A stretch of DNA of 36,211 bases from Treponema sp. (lineage in GTDB: Bacteria; Spirochaetota; Spirochaetia; Treponematales; Treponemataceae). This document shows, piece by piece, positions 1 through 8,172 of the stretch. Position numbers and translations under genes: made by a program. Under the pieces are notes generated by a model. It was not told the origin of the DNA. It saw only the letters and a program-made list of their open reading frames with translations, and made no database searches. The stretch spans positions 1 through 36,211 of the forward strand of contig JAEDJS010000011.1 in NCBI GenBank assembly GCA_016296205.1, written 5' to 3'. Numbering within the stretch: position 1 is the stretch's first letter; every line of letters starts with the position of its first letter.

Positions 1-95
1 ACCATTGCAAATCCGGCCTGCATCCAGAAAACCAGAGCTGCACCTAACAGGAACCAAACGCCCCAAAGGTCTTTGAGTGTTGCAAATCCTTCCAT
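1..95 (-). CDS. amt: Ammonium transporter, N-terminal fragment (partial)
   Basis: Only the first 31 codons are in the window; the gene continues past the left edge. The translation begins MEGFATLKDLWGVW and runs into a first membrane segment containing FWMQAGFAMV. That match to the first helix of Amt/MEP ammonium channels is what supports the call. The start at 95 is preceded by a good GGAGG (103-107) seven bases upstream. The gene lies downstream of type III glutamine synthetase on the same strand, fitting import of ammonium for assimilation. A hairpin-plus-T-tract attenuator ends directly against its ribosome-binding site. Inner-membrane location is known for the family. Confidence 0.85.
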   Translation of the reverse strand, partial: MEGFATLKDLWGVWFLLGAALVFWMQAGFAM

Positions 96-107
96 TTTTA
101 TACCTCC

Positions 108-173
108 AAAAAAATAGCGCACTGCAAATAAATTACAAACATGCAACTTATTTTAACAGTGCGCCATTGCACT
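108..173 (-). promoter_or_regulatory. amt leader: ANTAR-type hexaloop hairpin overlapping a terminator
   Basis: Read on the minus strand, AGTGC (173-169) pairs with GCACT (162-158) around the six-base loop AATGGC, with A at loop position 1 and G at position 4. The 3' arm is also part of GCGCACTG (164-157), which pairs with CAGTGCGC (124-117). That second stem is followed by TATTTTTTT (116-108), giving an intrinsic terminator that touches the amt Shine-Dalgarno. The two folds are mutually exclusive. The same layout occurs before glnN, carA, the glnA-like gene and nadE. I see no convincing promoter between glnN and this element, so it may act on read-through from glnN. The structure is read from sequence; regulation by the ANTAR protein is inferred. 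Confidence 0.7.
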
Positions 174-215
174 TTTTTGTTTATGAACTCTGACGTTAAT
201 CAGAATTATTACTGT

Positions 216-2321
216 TTATCTTACGCTGAACAACAAGTCACCGTAGCTTGGGAATGGCCACAATTCTTTTGGTGAAACTGATTCAAGTTCATCAACAAGT
301 TTTCTGAGTGCTGCCATTGATTCAAGAACTGTGTCGTGGAAGTAGTATGCAAGTTTTTCTGCATCTTCTATTTCTTTTGACTGTTCAACTTTTGCTTCAA
401 GGTCGTTAACTGCTTTGTAGATCTTTGATGTAAGACCTGAAACTTTTTTAAGCAGTTCCTTTTCGTAAACTGATTCCAATTCTCCGGCATTTGTTCCCAA
501 TGCATCTTTTTCAAGTGCTACTGTCTGTGAAAGACAACTTGCAAATTTTGATCCGCAAGGAAGAATCTTTTTCTTTGTCATTTCAATCATTGTAAGAGCT
601 TCAATGTTCAGCAGCTTGGAATAGTTTTCGTTCTGGATTTCAAAACGGCTCTTGATTTCTGTTTCTGTAAATACACCGTGTTTCTTGAATGCTTCAACGT
701 TCTTTGCATCAAGCAGGTGGCTGTTTGCTTCTGGTGTTGATTTAAGGTTATACAATCCGCGTTTTTCTGCTTCCTTAACCCATGCATCATCGTAACCGTT
801 TCCGTTAAAGATGATTCTTTTGTGGTCTTTGATTGTTTTAAGAATCAACTTCTGAAGATCATTCTGGAAATCTTTGCTTCCTTCAAGCTGATCTGCAAAT
901 TGGCTCAAAACATCGGCAACTGCAGTGTTAATCATAATGTTTGCACATGCAATTGAATCCTGGCTTCCCAACATACGGAATTCAAACTTGTTTCCTGTAA
1001 AAGCAAATGGGCTTGTTCTGTTGCGGTCTGTTGCGTCCTTGTTAAATTCAGGAAGAACTGTTACACCAATCTGCATTTTTTCTTTTGCGTGTGCACCATA
1101 AGGTTTTCCGCTTTCAAGACAATCAAGGATTTCAGTAAGTTCATCACCAAGGAACATTGAAACAATTGCTGGAGGAGCTTCGTTTGCTCCAAGACGGTGA
1201 TCGTTTCCTGCGCTTGCAACACTTATTCTGAGCAAATCCTGGTAATCATCAACTGCTTTGATTACTGCACTCAAGAACAAAAGGAACTGTGCATTGCTGT
1301 CTGGTGTTGCTCCTGGATCCAAAAGGTTTTTACCAGTGTTTGTGGTGATAGACCAGTTGTTGTGTTTTCCAGAACCGTTTACTCCGTCAAATGGTTTTTC
1401 GTGGAGAAGACAAACCATTCCGTGGCGGCTTGCAACCTTCTTCATGATTTCCATTGTGAGCTGGTTGTGGTCACATGCAATGTTTGTTGTTGAAAAAATT
1501 GGTGCCAGTTCGTGTTGAGCTGGAGCAACTTCGTTGTGTTCTGTTTTGGCAAGAATTCCAAGCTTCCACAATTCATCGTTAAGATCTTTCATGTATGCCT
1601 GAACTCTTGGCTTGATCATACCAAAGTAGTGATCTTCAAGTTCCTGTCCTTTTGGAGCCTTTGCACCGAACAGTGTGCGTCCTGTATAAATAAGGTCTTC
1701 CCGTTTGTCGTAAACACTTTTGTCTACAAGGAAGTATTCCTGTTCTGGTCCTACTGTTGTTTTTACGTTTGTTACATCTTCGTTTCCAAAGAGGTGGAGT
1801 ATACGCAATGCTTGTTTGTTGATTGCTTCCATTGAGCGAAGAAGTGGAGTCTTTTTATCAAGTGCTTCACCTGTGTAAGAACAGAATGCTGTTGGAATGC
1901 AGAGTGTGCCGTCTTTGATAAATGCGTAAGAAGTTGGATCCCATGCTGTGTATCCTCGGGCTTCAAATGTTGCACGAATTCCTCCGCTTGGGAAAGAAGA
2001 AGCGTCTGGTTCACCCTGAACTAATTCCTTTCCGCTGAATTCCATAATGATTGAACCATCATTTGTTGGCTGAATAAAACTGTCGTGCTTTTCTGCTGTA
2101 ATTCCTGTAAGTGGCTGGAACCAGTGAGTAAAGTGTGTTGCTCCCTTTTCGATTGCCCAGTCTTTCATTGCGTTTGCAACTACTGTAGCTACATTGATAT
2201 CAAGCTTTTCGCCATCTTTGATTGTCTTCATCAATGCTTTGAAAGTTTCTTTAGGCAGGCGTTCCTTCATTGTTTTTTCATTGAACACCATGCTTCCAAA
2301 TTCTTCTGTTACTGTACTCAT
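216..2321 (-). CDS. glnN: Type III glutamine synthetase
   Basis: ATP-dependent glutamine synthetase of the large GSIII class (701 aa; family about 700-730), cytoplasmic, making glutamine from glutamate and ammonium. GS catalytic-domain signatures are visible in order: GPEQEYFLVD near residue 190, EHNEVAPAQHELAPIF near 260, NGSGKHNNWS near 315, GNDHRLGANEAPPA near 375, and NRTSPFAFTGNKFEFR near 435. The last is typical of GSIII. The start at 2321 has GGAGG about six bases upstream. amt follows downstream, and two successive hairpin/T-tract structures stand in its leader. The first overlaps an ANTAR-type hexaloop hairpin, so expression is probably controlled by transcription antitermination. 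No frameshift or missing catalytic motif was seen. Confidence 0.96.
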   Translation of the reverse strand: MSTVTEEFGSMVFNEKTMKERLPKETFKALMKTIKDGEKLDINVATVVANAMKDWAIEKGATHFTHWFQPLTGITAEKHDSFIQPTNDGSIIMEFSGKELVQGEPDASSFPSGGIRATFEARGYTAWDPTSYAFIKDGTLCIPTAFCSYTGEALDKKTPLLRSMEAINKQALRILHLFGNEDVTNVKTTVGPEQEYFLVDKSVYDKREDLIYTGRTLFGAKAPKGQELEDHYFGMIKPRVQAYMKDLNDELWKLGILAKTEHNEVAPAQHELAPIFSTTNIACDHNQLTMEIMKKVASRHGMVCLLHEKPFDGVNGSGKHNNWSITTNTGKNLLDPGATPDSNAQFLLFLSAVIKAVDDYQDLLRISVASAGNDHRLGANEAPPAIVSMFLGDELTEILDCLESGKPYGAHAKEKMQIGVTVLPEFNKDATDRNRTSPFAFTGNKFEFRMLGSQDSIACANIMINTAVADVLSQFADQLEGSKDFQNDLQKLILKTIKDHKRIIFNGNGYDDAWVKEAEKRGLYNLKSTPEANSHLLDAKNVEAFKKHGVFTETEIKSRFEIQNENYSKLLNIEALTMIEMTKKKILPCGSKFASCLSQTVALEKDALGTNAGELESVYEKELLKKVSGLTSKIYKAVNDLEAKVEQSKEIEDAEKLAYYFHDTVLESMAALRKLVDELESVSPKELWPFPSYGDLLFSVR

Positions 2322-2340
2322 TTGGTACCTCCGTTAAAAT

Positions 2341-2395
2341 AAAAAAGGCGACAATAAGAAAGTGCATCATCTTTTGCACCGACTCCATTGTCGCC
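2341..2395 (-). terminator. Second stem-loop with T-tract in the glnN leader
   Basis: On the minus strand GGCGACAAT (2395-2387) pairs with ATTGTCGCC (2355-2347), followed by six T (2346-2341). An inner stem GTGCA/TGCAC (2379-2375 with 2366-2362) closes the loop AAAGATGA. It stands about 20 bases before the glnN start codon and looks like a second intrinsic terminator behind the first attenuator. The inner loop begins AAAGAT, resembling the hexaloops of the other leaders, but it does not close cleanly as a six-base loop, so I do not count it as one. Confidence 0.6.
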
Positions 2396-2433
2396 ATTTA
2401 AATGTTTGTTTTAATTTGTATTTGAATCAGAAC

Positions 2434-2488
2434 AAAAAAAATAGCCGCTGACTCCTTTTGGAATCAACGGCTTCTTTGTCGTCTGACA
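2434..2488 (-). promoter_or_regulatory. glnN leader: ANTAR-type hexaloop hairpin overlapping terminator 1
   Basis: Minus strand: ACGAC (2482-2478) and GCCGT (2471-2467) form a stem with one A-C mismatch around loop AAAGAA (2477-2472; A1, G4). TCA (2486-2484) pairs with TGA (2466-2464) below it, with G2483 bulged. The 3' arm is the start of GCCGTTGATTCC (2471-2460), which pairs over 12 positions with GGAGTCAGCGGC (2455-2444) around AAAA. A run of eight T (2441-2434) follows after TA, forming a strong intrinsic terminator. Only one of the two folds can exist at a time. The predicted transcript start is near 2488, at the foot of the hairpin. Confidence 0.78.
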
Positions 2489-2494
2489 ATTCTT

Positions 2495-2523
2495 GTTATA
2501 CAACTGTAAAAAAAAATTGTCAA
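2495..2523 (-). promoter_or_regulatory. Sigma-70 promoter of glnN
   Basis: The -35 box is TTGACA (2523-2518), the spacer is 17 bp, and the -10 box is TATAAC (2500-2495), read on the minus strand. The predicted start near 2488 lies just before the hexaloop hairpin. Confidence 0.75.
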
Positions 2524-2560
2524 TAAGTTTTAAAAAAATAATTAATATTTTTTTTATGTT

Positions 2561-5500
2561 TTAAATTTCAACTTCTCCATCAAAGAGAATGTTTGTGTTT
2601 CCTGTTAAGAAAACTTCCTGACCATCATAGAATACGCTTAATTTTCCGCCGCGAACATTTACTGTAATGTCCTGGTTGATTTTACAATAGCCGTTTAGAA
2701 TTGCTGCAACTACTGCGGCACATGCACCGGTTCCACAGGCTGGTGTTTCTCCGTTGCCTCTTTCCCATGTTCTCATTTTTAATTCGTTTGGTCCTACAAC
2801 TCTTACGAATTCCGTGTTTACTCTTTCCGGGAATGATTTGTGGTGCTCAAATATTGGTCCGATTTTTTCCAGGTCAATTTTGTCTACAAAGTCACAGAAT
2901 ACTACAGCATGTGGATTACCAAAGTTCATGGAGGTTACGCTGTATTCTTTTCCGTCTACTGTTAATTTCTGGTTAACAACTGCGTCTACGTCAAGATTAG
3001 CATTGTGGGAAGCTTTTAAATTTGTTGGTATGAGTTCCGGTTTGAATTCTGCATAGCCCAGGTTTACTGTTACTGTATTTGTTTTTCCTGCCAGCTTGTA
3101 AATTTTAAGACGTTTTACACCAGCTTGAGTTTTAATGGAAATTTCTGCGGTAGTTTCATTCTTGCTGTGACGGTCTGCAACTCCACCGATGTTGTTATCG
3201 TACAAATATTTTGCAACACATCTTGTAGCGTTACCTGCCATTTGTCCTTCTGTTCCGTCCTGGTTAAAGAATCTCATGCTGCCGTCGGCTTTGTCTGTTT
3301 TGCCAACAAGTACAAGTGAGTCTGCACCAATTCCTTCGTTGCGGTTACAAAGTCGCACTGCCAGTCCACCTGGATTATTGATGTACTGTTCACGAGTGTC
3401 AATGATAATAAAGTCATTTCCTGTTGCATTCATTTTTGTAAATTTGATTTTCTGTTTTGATTCCCGCAGGTTGTTTATGTCTACAAGTTCAATGTTTTCT
3501 GCACTGTATTTAGACATGAGACAGTTTGCAATTGCGTTGGCAGTATCGATGGCAGTTAAACAAGGAATGTCCCGTTCAACTGCATGGCGTCTCATAATTA
3601 CTGAGTCTGCATGAGGATCACGGCCTTTTGCACTTGTAGAAATTACGTAATCAACTTTTCCGCTGTCAAGTAATGTGATGATGTTGTTTTTTTTGTTCTC
3701 ACGGATTTTGTTTACTACTTCTACTTCCATTCCAAAGTCCCGCAAGGTTTCTGCGTTTCCTTCTGTGGCGTATAGTTTAAATCCCATGTCGTAGAATTTT
3801 TTTGCAAGGTTTGGAATTTCGTATCGGTCTGTTTTTCTTACGCTGAATAAAACTCCACCGTTGCGTTTCATGTTGTAGCCTGCACCAATGAGTCCCTTAA
3901 AAATTGCTTCTTCCATTGTGTTTGCAATTCCAAGAACTTCACCAGTACTTTTCATTTCTGGTCCAAGATGAGTGTCTACATCCATCAGCTTTTCAAAACT
4001 GAACACCGGAACTTTAACTGCAAAATAAGGAGGCAGTCTGTAGAGTCCTGTTCCGTATCCCATGCTGCAAACGCTTTCTCCGAGCATTGCTCTTACTGCA
4101 AGTTCAACCATTGGAACGCCTGTAACTTTTGAAATATATGGAACTGTTCGGCTTGAACGTGGATTAACTTCGATGATGTAAAGTTCATTGTTAAAAATCA
4201 AATATTGAATATTAACAAGTCCCCGGGTTCCCAAAGCAAGTGCCAGTTCTGTAGACTGCTTTACGATTTTTTCACGCATGATGTCGTTTAAATTCCAGCT
4301 TGGGTAAACTGCAATACTGTCGCCGCTGTGAATACCTGTTCGTTCAATGTGTTCCATGATTCCAGGAATAAGAACGTCTTTGCCGTCACAGATACAATCA
4401 ACTTCCAGCTCAGTTCCCATTTTGTACTGGTCAATAAGAATCGGATTTTGAATTCCCTGGGCAAGAATAATCTTCATGTATTCTTTTACATCATCGTCAT
4501 TAAAGGCAATAATCATGTTCTGTCCGCCAAGAACGTAACTTGGTCTGAGCAGAACAGGGTAGCCTAATTTGCTTGTGGCATCCAGAGCTTCTTCTTCTGT
4601 AAGAACAGTTAATCCCTTTGGGCGTTTGATATTTAATTTTTCACAAAGGTCGTCAAATCGTTCACGGTCTTCTGCCAAATCAATTGCGTCTGCACTTGTT
4701 CCCAAAATGCGGATTCCCTGGTCTGCTAAAAAGTTTGCCAGTTTGATTGCTGTTCCACCACCGAATGCAACTACAACACCAATTGGATTTTCTGTGTTGA
4801 TTACACTCATTACGTCTTCCGGAGTCAGCGGTTCAAAATAAAGTCTGTCGCTGGTGTCAAAGTCTGTACTAACTGTTTCCGGGTTGTTGTTGATTGTTAC
4901 AACGTCGTATCCAAGTTTCTTTAATGCCCAGACACACTGAACACTGGCGTAGTCAAATTCAATTCCCTGTCCGATTCTGATTGGTCCGGATCCAAGAACA
5001 ACGATTGTGCCTTTTGAGTTTTTAGTTGAATCAGATTTCTTTTCTGCAATAAATTCCTGAGCTTCGTTCTGGCTGTCGTAAGTGCCGTAGAAGTATGGAG
5101 TTTCTGCGTTGAATTCACCTGCACATGTATCAACCATTTTGTAGCTGGCAGGAAGGTGTGCAAGCTTTCCATTTTTTCTAAGTTCAGCAGCTTCTTCTTT
5201 TTCTTTAAGGATTCCAGATGCTCCAGTAATTTTTGTTCCTGAAAGATTTTGAATCACGCTGTCTGGGAATCCCATGTCTTTTGCTTCTTTGTAAAGTTCA
5301 ACTGTAAGAGTTTCATTCTGCAAAGTTTTTTCCATGTCTGCAATGTTCTTCAGTTTTTCAAGGAACCACATGTCGATTTTTGTAATGTTGTGGATTTCTT
5401 CTGTTGTTAAAATATTGCGCTTGATTGCCTGGAAAATTGCAAACAGTCTCTGGTCTGTACACTGTCCAACCCGCTGTTTGATTTTTTCATCGTTTTCTTC

Positions 5501-6742
5501 CTGGAATACTTTTAGGTTAAGTGACTGAACGCCAACTTCTGCACCACGGGCTGCCTTCATGATTGCCTGTTCAAAAGTCTGGCCGATTGCCATAACTTCA
5601 CCAGTGGCTTTCATTTGAGTTCCAAGGTCCCGTTTTGCGTAAACAAATTTTTCAAACGGGAACTTTGGCATTTTTACAACTACGTAATCAAGTACAGGTT
5701 CAAAACAGGCTGCAGTTTTCTTTGTAACGTAGTTTGGAATTTCGTCCAGTGTGTAACCTATGGCAATGAGTGTGGCAACTTTTGCAATGGGGTAACCAGT
5801 TGCTTTTGAAGCCAATGCTGATGAGCGGCTTACACGAGGGTTAACTTCGATTACGGCATATTCAAAACTGTTAGGGTTAAGTGCAAACTGGCAGTTACAT
5901 CCACCTTCCATTCCCAGTGAACTGATGATGTTTAATGCTGCAGTTCTAAGCATCTGATATTCTTTGTCGCTTAAAGTAACTGTTGGAGCAATAACAATAC
6001 TGTCTCCAGTGTGAACACCAACCGGATCAAAGTTTTCCATTGAACAGACAGTGAGAACGTTTCCTGCACTGTCTCTCATTACTTCAAATTCAACTTCTTT
6101 CCAGCCGCTAATACATTTTTCTACAAGAATCTGGTGAATAGGTGAGCGGTGCAGACCATTGTGGGCAATTTCGTCCATTTCTGCATCGTTGTGAACAATA
6201 CCACCGCCAGTTCCGCCAAGAGTAAATGCTGGTCTGATGATTGCTGGATAACCGATTACATTTTTTACAAAGTCAAATGCGTCTTCGTAAGTTGTAACAA
6301 CTTTAGACGGAATACAAGGTTCGCCAATGCTTTCCATTGTATCTTTGAACATCTGTCTGTCTTCTGCTTTATCAATTGTTTCTGGTTTTGCTCCAAGAAG
6401 TTTAACTCCATGTTCTTCCAGGAATCCGCTTTTTGCAAGTTCCATACAGAGAGTTAGACCAGTTTGTCCGCCTAGTGAACTTAAAATTGAATCTGGTTTT
6501 TCTTTTAGAATAATTCTTTTGATTGTTTCCGGAATTAGAGGTTCAATGTAGATGTGATCTGCCATTGCGTGATCTGTCATAAGTGTGGCAGGATTTGAGT
6601 TAACCAGTACAACTTCCAGTCCCTGCTCTTTAAGAGCTTTACATGCCTGACTTCCTGCGTAATCAAATTCTGCAGCCTGTCCGATAATGATTGGACCAGA
6701 ACCAATTACCATTACTTTATGAATATTTTTATTTAAAGGCAT
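2561..6742 (-). CDS. carB-dapF: Carbamoyl-phosphate synthase large subunit fused to diaminopimelate epimerase
   Basis: One uninterrupted frame of 1393 aa. Residues 1 to about 1090 are CarB: two ATP-grasp halves opening with GSGPIIIGQAAEFDYAG (near 14) and GSGPIRIGQGIEFDYAS, then an MGS-like domain (LFSVRKTDRYE onward). Residues 1098-1393 (3451-2561) are DapF, beginning KIKFTKMNATGNDF and retaining GNPHAVVF, VNTEFVRVV, RGNGETPACGTGACA. CarB makes carbamoyl phosphate for pyrimidines and arginine; DapF interconverts LL- and meso-diaminopimelate. No start codon precedes KIKFTK, so DapF seems to be made only as a fusion. The usual first catalytic Cys (MCGN) is Ala here: MAGNATRC, Ala1169. The second, Cys1336, is present. 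The gene starts 12 bases after carA stops, with GGAGA as ribosome-binding site. Confidence 0.93.
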   Translation of the reverse strand: MPLNKNIHKVMVIGSGPIIIGQAAEFDYAGSQACKALKEQGLEVVLVNSNPATLMTDHAMADHIYIEPLIPETIKRIILKEKPDSILSSLGGQTGLTLCMELAKSGFLEEHGVKLLGAKPETIDKAEDRQMFKDTMESIGEPCIPSKVVTTYEDAFDFVKNVIGYPAIIRPAFTLGGTGGGIVHNDAEMDEIAHNGLHRSPIHQILVEKCISGWKEVEFEVMRDSAGNVLTVCSMENFDPVGVHTGDSIVIAPTVTLSDKEYQMLRTAALNIISSLGMEGGCNCQFALNPNSFEYAVIEVNPRVSRSSALASKATGYPIAKVATLIAIGYTLDEIPNYVTKKTAACFEPVLDYVVVKMPKFPFEKFVYAKRDLGTQMKATGEVMAIGQTFEQAIMKAARGAEVGVQSLNLKVFQEENDEKIKQRVGQCTDQRLFAIFQAIKRNILTTEEIHNITKIDMWFLEKLKNIADMEKTLQNETLTVELYKEAKDMGFPDSVIQNLSGTKITGASGILKEKEEAAELRKNGKLAHLPASYKMVDTCAGEFNAETPYFYGTYDSQNEAQEFIAEKKSDSTKNSKGTIVVLGSGPIRIGQGIEFDYASVQCVWALKKLGYDVVTINNNPETVSTDFDTSDRLYFEPLTPEDVMSVINTENPIGVVVAFGGGTAIKLANFLADQGIRILGTSADAIDLAEDRERFDDLCEKLNIKRPKGLTVLTEEEALDATSKLGYPVLLRPSYVLGGQNMIIAFNDDDVKEYMKIILAQGIQNPILIDQYKMGTELEVDCICDGKDVLIPGIMEHIERTGIHSGDSIAVYPSWNLNDIMREKIVKQSTELALALGTRGLVNIQYLIFNNELYIIEVNPRSSRTVPYISKVTGVPMVELAVRAMLGESVCSMGYGTGLYRLPPYFAVKVPVFSFEKLMDVDTHLGPEMKSTGEVLGIANTMEEAIFKGLIGAGYNMKRNGGVLFSVRKTDRYEIPNLAKKFYDMGFKLYATEGNAETLRDFGMEVEVVNKIRENKKNNIITLLDSGKVDYVISTSAKGRDPHADSVIMRRHAVERDIPCLTAIDTANAIANCLMSKYSAENIELVDINNLRESKQKIKFTKMNATGNDFIIIDTREQYINNPGGLAVRLCNRNEGIGADSLVLVGKTDKADGSMRFFNQDGTEGQMAGNATRCVAKYLYDNNIGGVADRHSKNETTAEISIKTQAGVKRLKIYKLAGKTNTVTVNLGYAEFKPELIPTNLKASHNANLDVDAVVNQKLTVDGKEYSVTSMNFGNPHAVVFCDFVDKIDLEKIGPIFEHHKSFPERVNTEFVRVVGPNELKMRTWERGNGETPACGTGACAAVVAAILNGYCKINQDITVNVRGGKLSVFYDGQEVFLTGNTNILFDGEVEI

Positions 6743-6754
6743 AATCTTTCTCCA

Positions 6755-7978
6755 TTAATGTCTGTTAATTAATTTTACAAAATCGTCAAACAAGAAACTT
6801 GTATCAAGTGGACCGCCGCATGCTTCAGGGTGGAATTGAACACTGAATGCCGGGAAGTTTTTGTAGCTGATTCCTTCGCAAGTGCTGTCATTTGTATTTA
6901 TAAAACTCAATTCTGCACCTTCTGGCAATGAATCATTTTTTACTGCATAACCGTGATTTTGTGTAGAAATATAGACTCGGCCGGTTTTTAAGAATTTTAC
7001 AGGTTGATTTGGACCTCGGTGACCATACTTTAGTTTTTCTGTGTCTGCACCACTGGCAAGAGCAAGCAGCTGGTGACCAAGACAAATTCCAAAAATCGGG
7101 ATTTTCTTCTGAATGAGTTTTTTGATTTCAGAAATGATGAATGAATTTTCTTTTGGATCTCCAGGACCGTTGCTCAGCATGATACCGTCTGGATTTAAAT
7201 TCAATATGTCTTCTGCTGATGATGCTGCGGAAACTGTAGTAACTTCCAGACCACGCTTTAATAATTCACGGCGAATGTTTTCTTTTGCTCCAAAATCCCA
7301 GAGCACAACTTTTTTGCCTTTGCCGTCTCTCATGGCTTCTGTCTGGTTGTTGATTTTAGTACCGTCTGCTTTAACTGGCACAAAACGGTATTCTGCGCTT
7401 TCTTTAAAAACAATGTCTGCACTTTCTTCTATTTTTGAAGCGCTGCCTGTTACCCTATTTACTGCATCAACAATTGTATAATCTGCAATTTGTTTTAATA
7501 ATTCAGCTTTTTTTGCAGGATCTTCCAGTGCTTTAAATTTTTCTACTGCTTCTGGTGTATCTCCGCTGATAATCATTCCGTTCATTACACCGCTTTCACG
7601 GAGAACTTTTGTAAGTGCCCTTGTGTCTATTCCGCAAAGCCCAATAATGTTCTGTTTTTTTAGAAGTGAATTCAAATCGCCGCCGCAACGGAAATTAGAT
7701 GGTTTTTCACAGAAAGAACGAACGATGTATCCCCGCACATGGATTCTCTCACTTTCAAAATCTTTTTCAATAACACCGTAGTTCCCAATGAGGGGAAAAG
7801 TCTGGCATACAATTTGACCGTAATAACTTGGATCAGTTAATGTTTCCAGATAACCAACCATTCCTGTGGTAAAAACAGATTCGCCGGTAACACAACCTTC
7901 TGCACCAAAACCGGTTCCTTCAAAAACAAGCCCGTTGGCAAGAACGAGACATGCTTTTTTCTGCATTGTCTTAGACAT
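6755..7978 (-). CDS. carA: Carbamoyl-phosphate synthase small subunit (glutamine amidotransferase)
   Basis: Glutaminase subunit that feeds ammonia from glutamine to CarB; cytoplasmic. The N-terminal CarA domain begins ACLVLANGLVFEGTGFG. The class I glutamine amidotransferase domain shows SNGPGDP, the nucleophile Cys in GICLGHQ, and the His-Glu pair in QFHPEA. The length from this start is 407 aa, close to the family norm. The start at 7978 (MSKTMQKK) is nine bases after GGAGG (7992-7988); ATG at 7984 is only three bases away and less likely. An in-frame extension to 8047 runs through the terminator in the leader and is not credible. It forms an operon with carB-dapF and is controlled by an ANTAR-type attenuator. 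Confidence 0.95.
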   Translation of the reverse strand: MSKTMQKKACLVLANGLVFEGTGFGAEGCVTGESVFTTGMVGYLETLTDPSYYGQIVCQTFPLIGNYGVIEKDFESERIHVRGYIVRSFCEKPSNFRCGGDLNSLLKKQNIIGLCGIDTRALTKVLRESGVMNGMIISGDTPEAVEKFKALEDPAKKAELLKQIADYTIVDAVNRVTGSASKIEESADIVFKESAEYRFVPVKADGTKINNQTEAMRDGKGKKVVLWDFGAKENIRRELLKRGLEVTTVSAASSAEDILNLNPDGIMLSNGPGDPKENSFIISEIKKLIQKKIPIFGICLGHQLLALASGADTEKLKYGHRGPNQPVKFLKTGRVYISTQNHGYAVKNDSLPEGAELSFINTNDSTCEGISYKNFPAFSVQFHPEACGGPLDTSFLFDDFVKLINRH

Positions 7979-8003
7979 AGACATAAACCTCCGAAAAACC
8001 TGC

Positions 8004-8080
8004 AAAAAAAAAACGCCTGGCTTAACGTTGCAAATCGATTTACTCAATTTGTACTTTTAAACCAAGCGTCTTTGCTTGTC
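8004..8080 (-). promoter_or_regulatory. carA leader: ANTAR-type hexaloop hairpin overlapping a terminator
   Basis: Minus strand: CAAGC (8078-8074) and GCTTG (8067-8063) make a perfect 5-bp stem around loop AAAGAC (8073-8068; A1, G4). The 3' arm lies inside the 13-base ACGCTTGGTTTAA (8069-8057), which pairs with TTAAGCCAGGCGT (8025-8013) through standard and G-U pairs. Ten T follow (8013-8004), making a long-looped intrinsic terminator before the carA Shine-Dalgarno. Positions 8056-8076 are identical over 21 bases to the leader of the glnA-like gene (10063-10083). The predicted transcript start is near 8080. Confidence 0.82.
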
Positions 8081-8086
8081 TGAACA

Positions 8087-8115
8087 AATATAATGAAAAT
8101 ACCAATTTTAATCAA
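8087..8115 (-). promoter_or_regulatory. Sigma-70 promoter of the carAB-dapF operon
   Basis: TTGATT (8115-8110), a 17-bp spacer, and TATATT (8092-8087) on the minus strand. The start is expected about seven bases on, near 8080, which puts the hexaloop hairpin at the extreme 5' end of the mRNA. Tandem palindromes lie immediately upstream of the -35 box. Confidence 0.75.
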
Positions 8116-8117
8116 GC

Positions 8118-8172
8118 GTTACTGTAATCCATGATTACTGTAATCCATGATTACTGTAATCAAAGATTACTA
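8118..8172. repeat. Three 16-bp tandem palindromic repeats
   Basis: The unit TTACTGTAATCCATGA occurs twice and a third, diverged copy continues as TTACTGTAATCAAAGA, followed by a further GATTAC. Each junction makes the near-perfect palindrome GATTAC-T-GTAATC. The array fills the gap between the stop codon of the ANTAR gene and the -35 box of carA. No T-tract follows, so it is not an ordinary terminator. An array of operator sites or a cruciform-forming spacer are possible readings. Confidence 0.85.

Noticed and set aside
1197..2342. Open frames on the plus strand opposite glnN
   Set aside because: Cys/Phe/Val-rich products without ribosome-binding sites or family features; they are antisense shadows of a clear glutamine synthetase.
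2341..2395. A sixth ANTAR hexaloop in the inner loop AAAGATGA of the glnN leader
   Set aside because: The loop closes at eight bases and its 3' arm is not shared with the terminator stem, so the defining overlap is missing.
2701..6551. Several plus-strand frames opposite carB-dapF
   Set aside because: They mirror the codon pattern of the real gene, have no start signals and no recognisable domains.
7979..8047. Upstream extension of carA to an apparent start at 8047
   Set aside because: It would translate through the attenuator and its T-tract. A good Shine-Dalgarno sits nine bases before the ATG at 7978.
8118..8172. CRISPR-like array
   Set aside because: Units are contiguous 16-bp palindromes with no spacers and no cas genes nearby.
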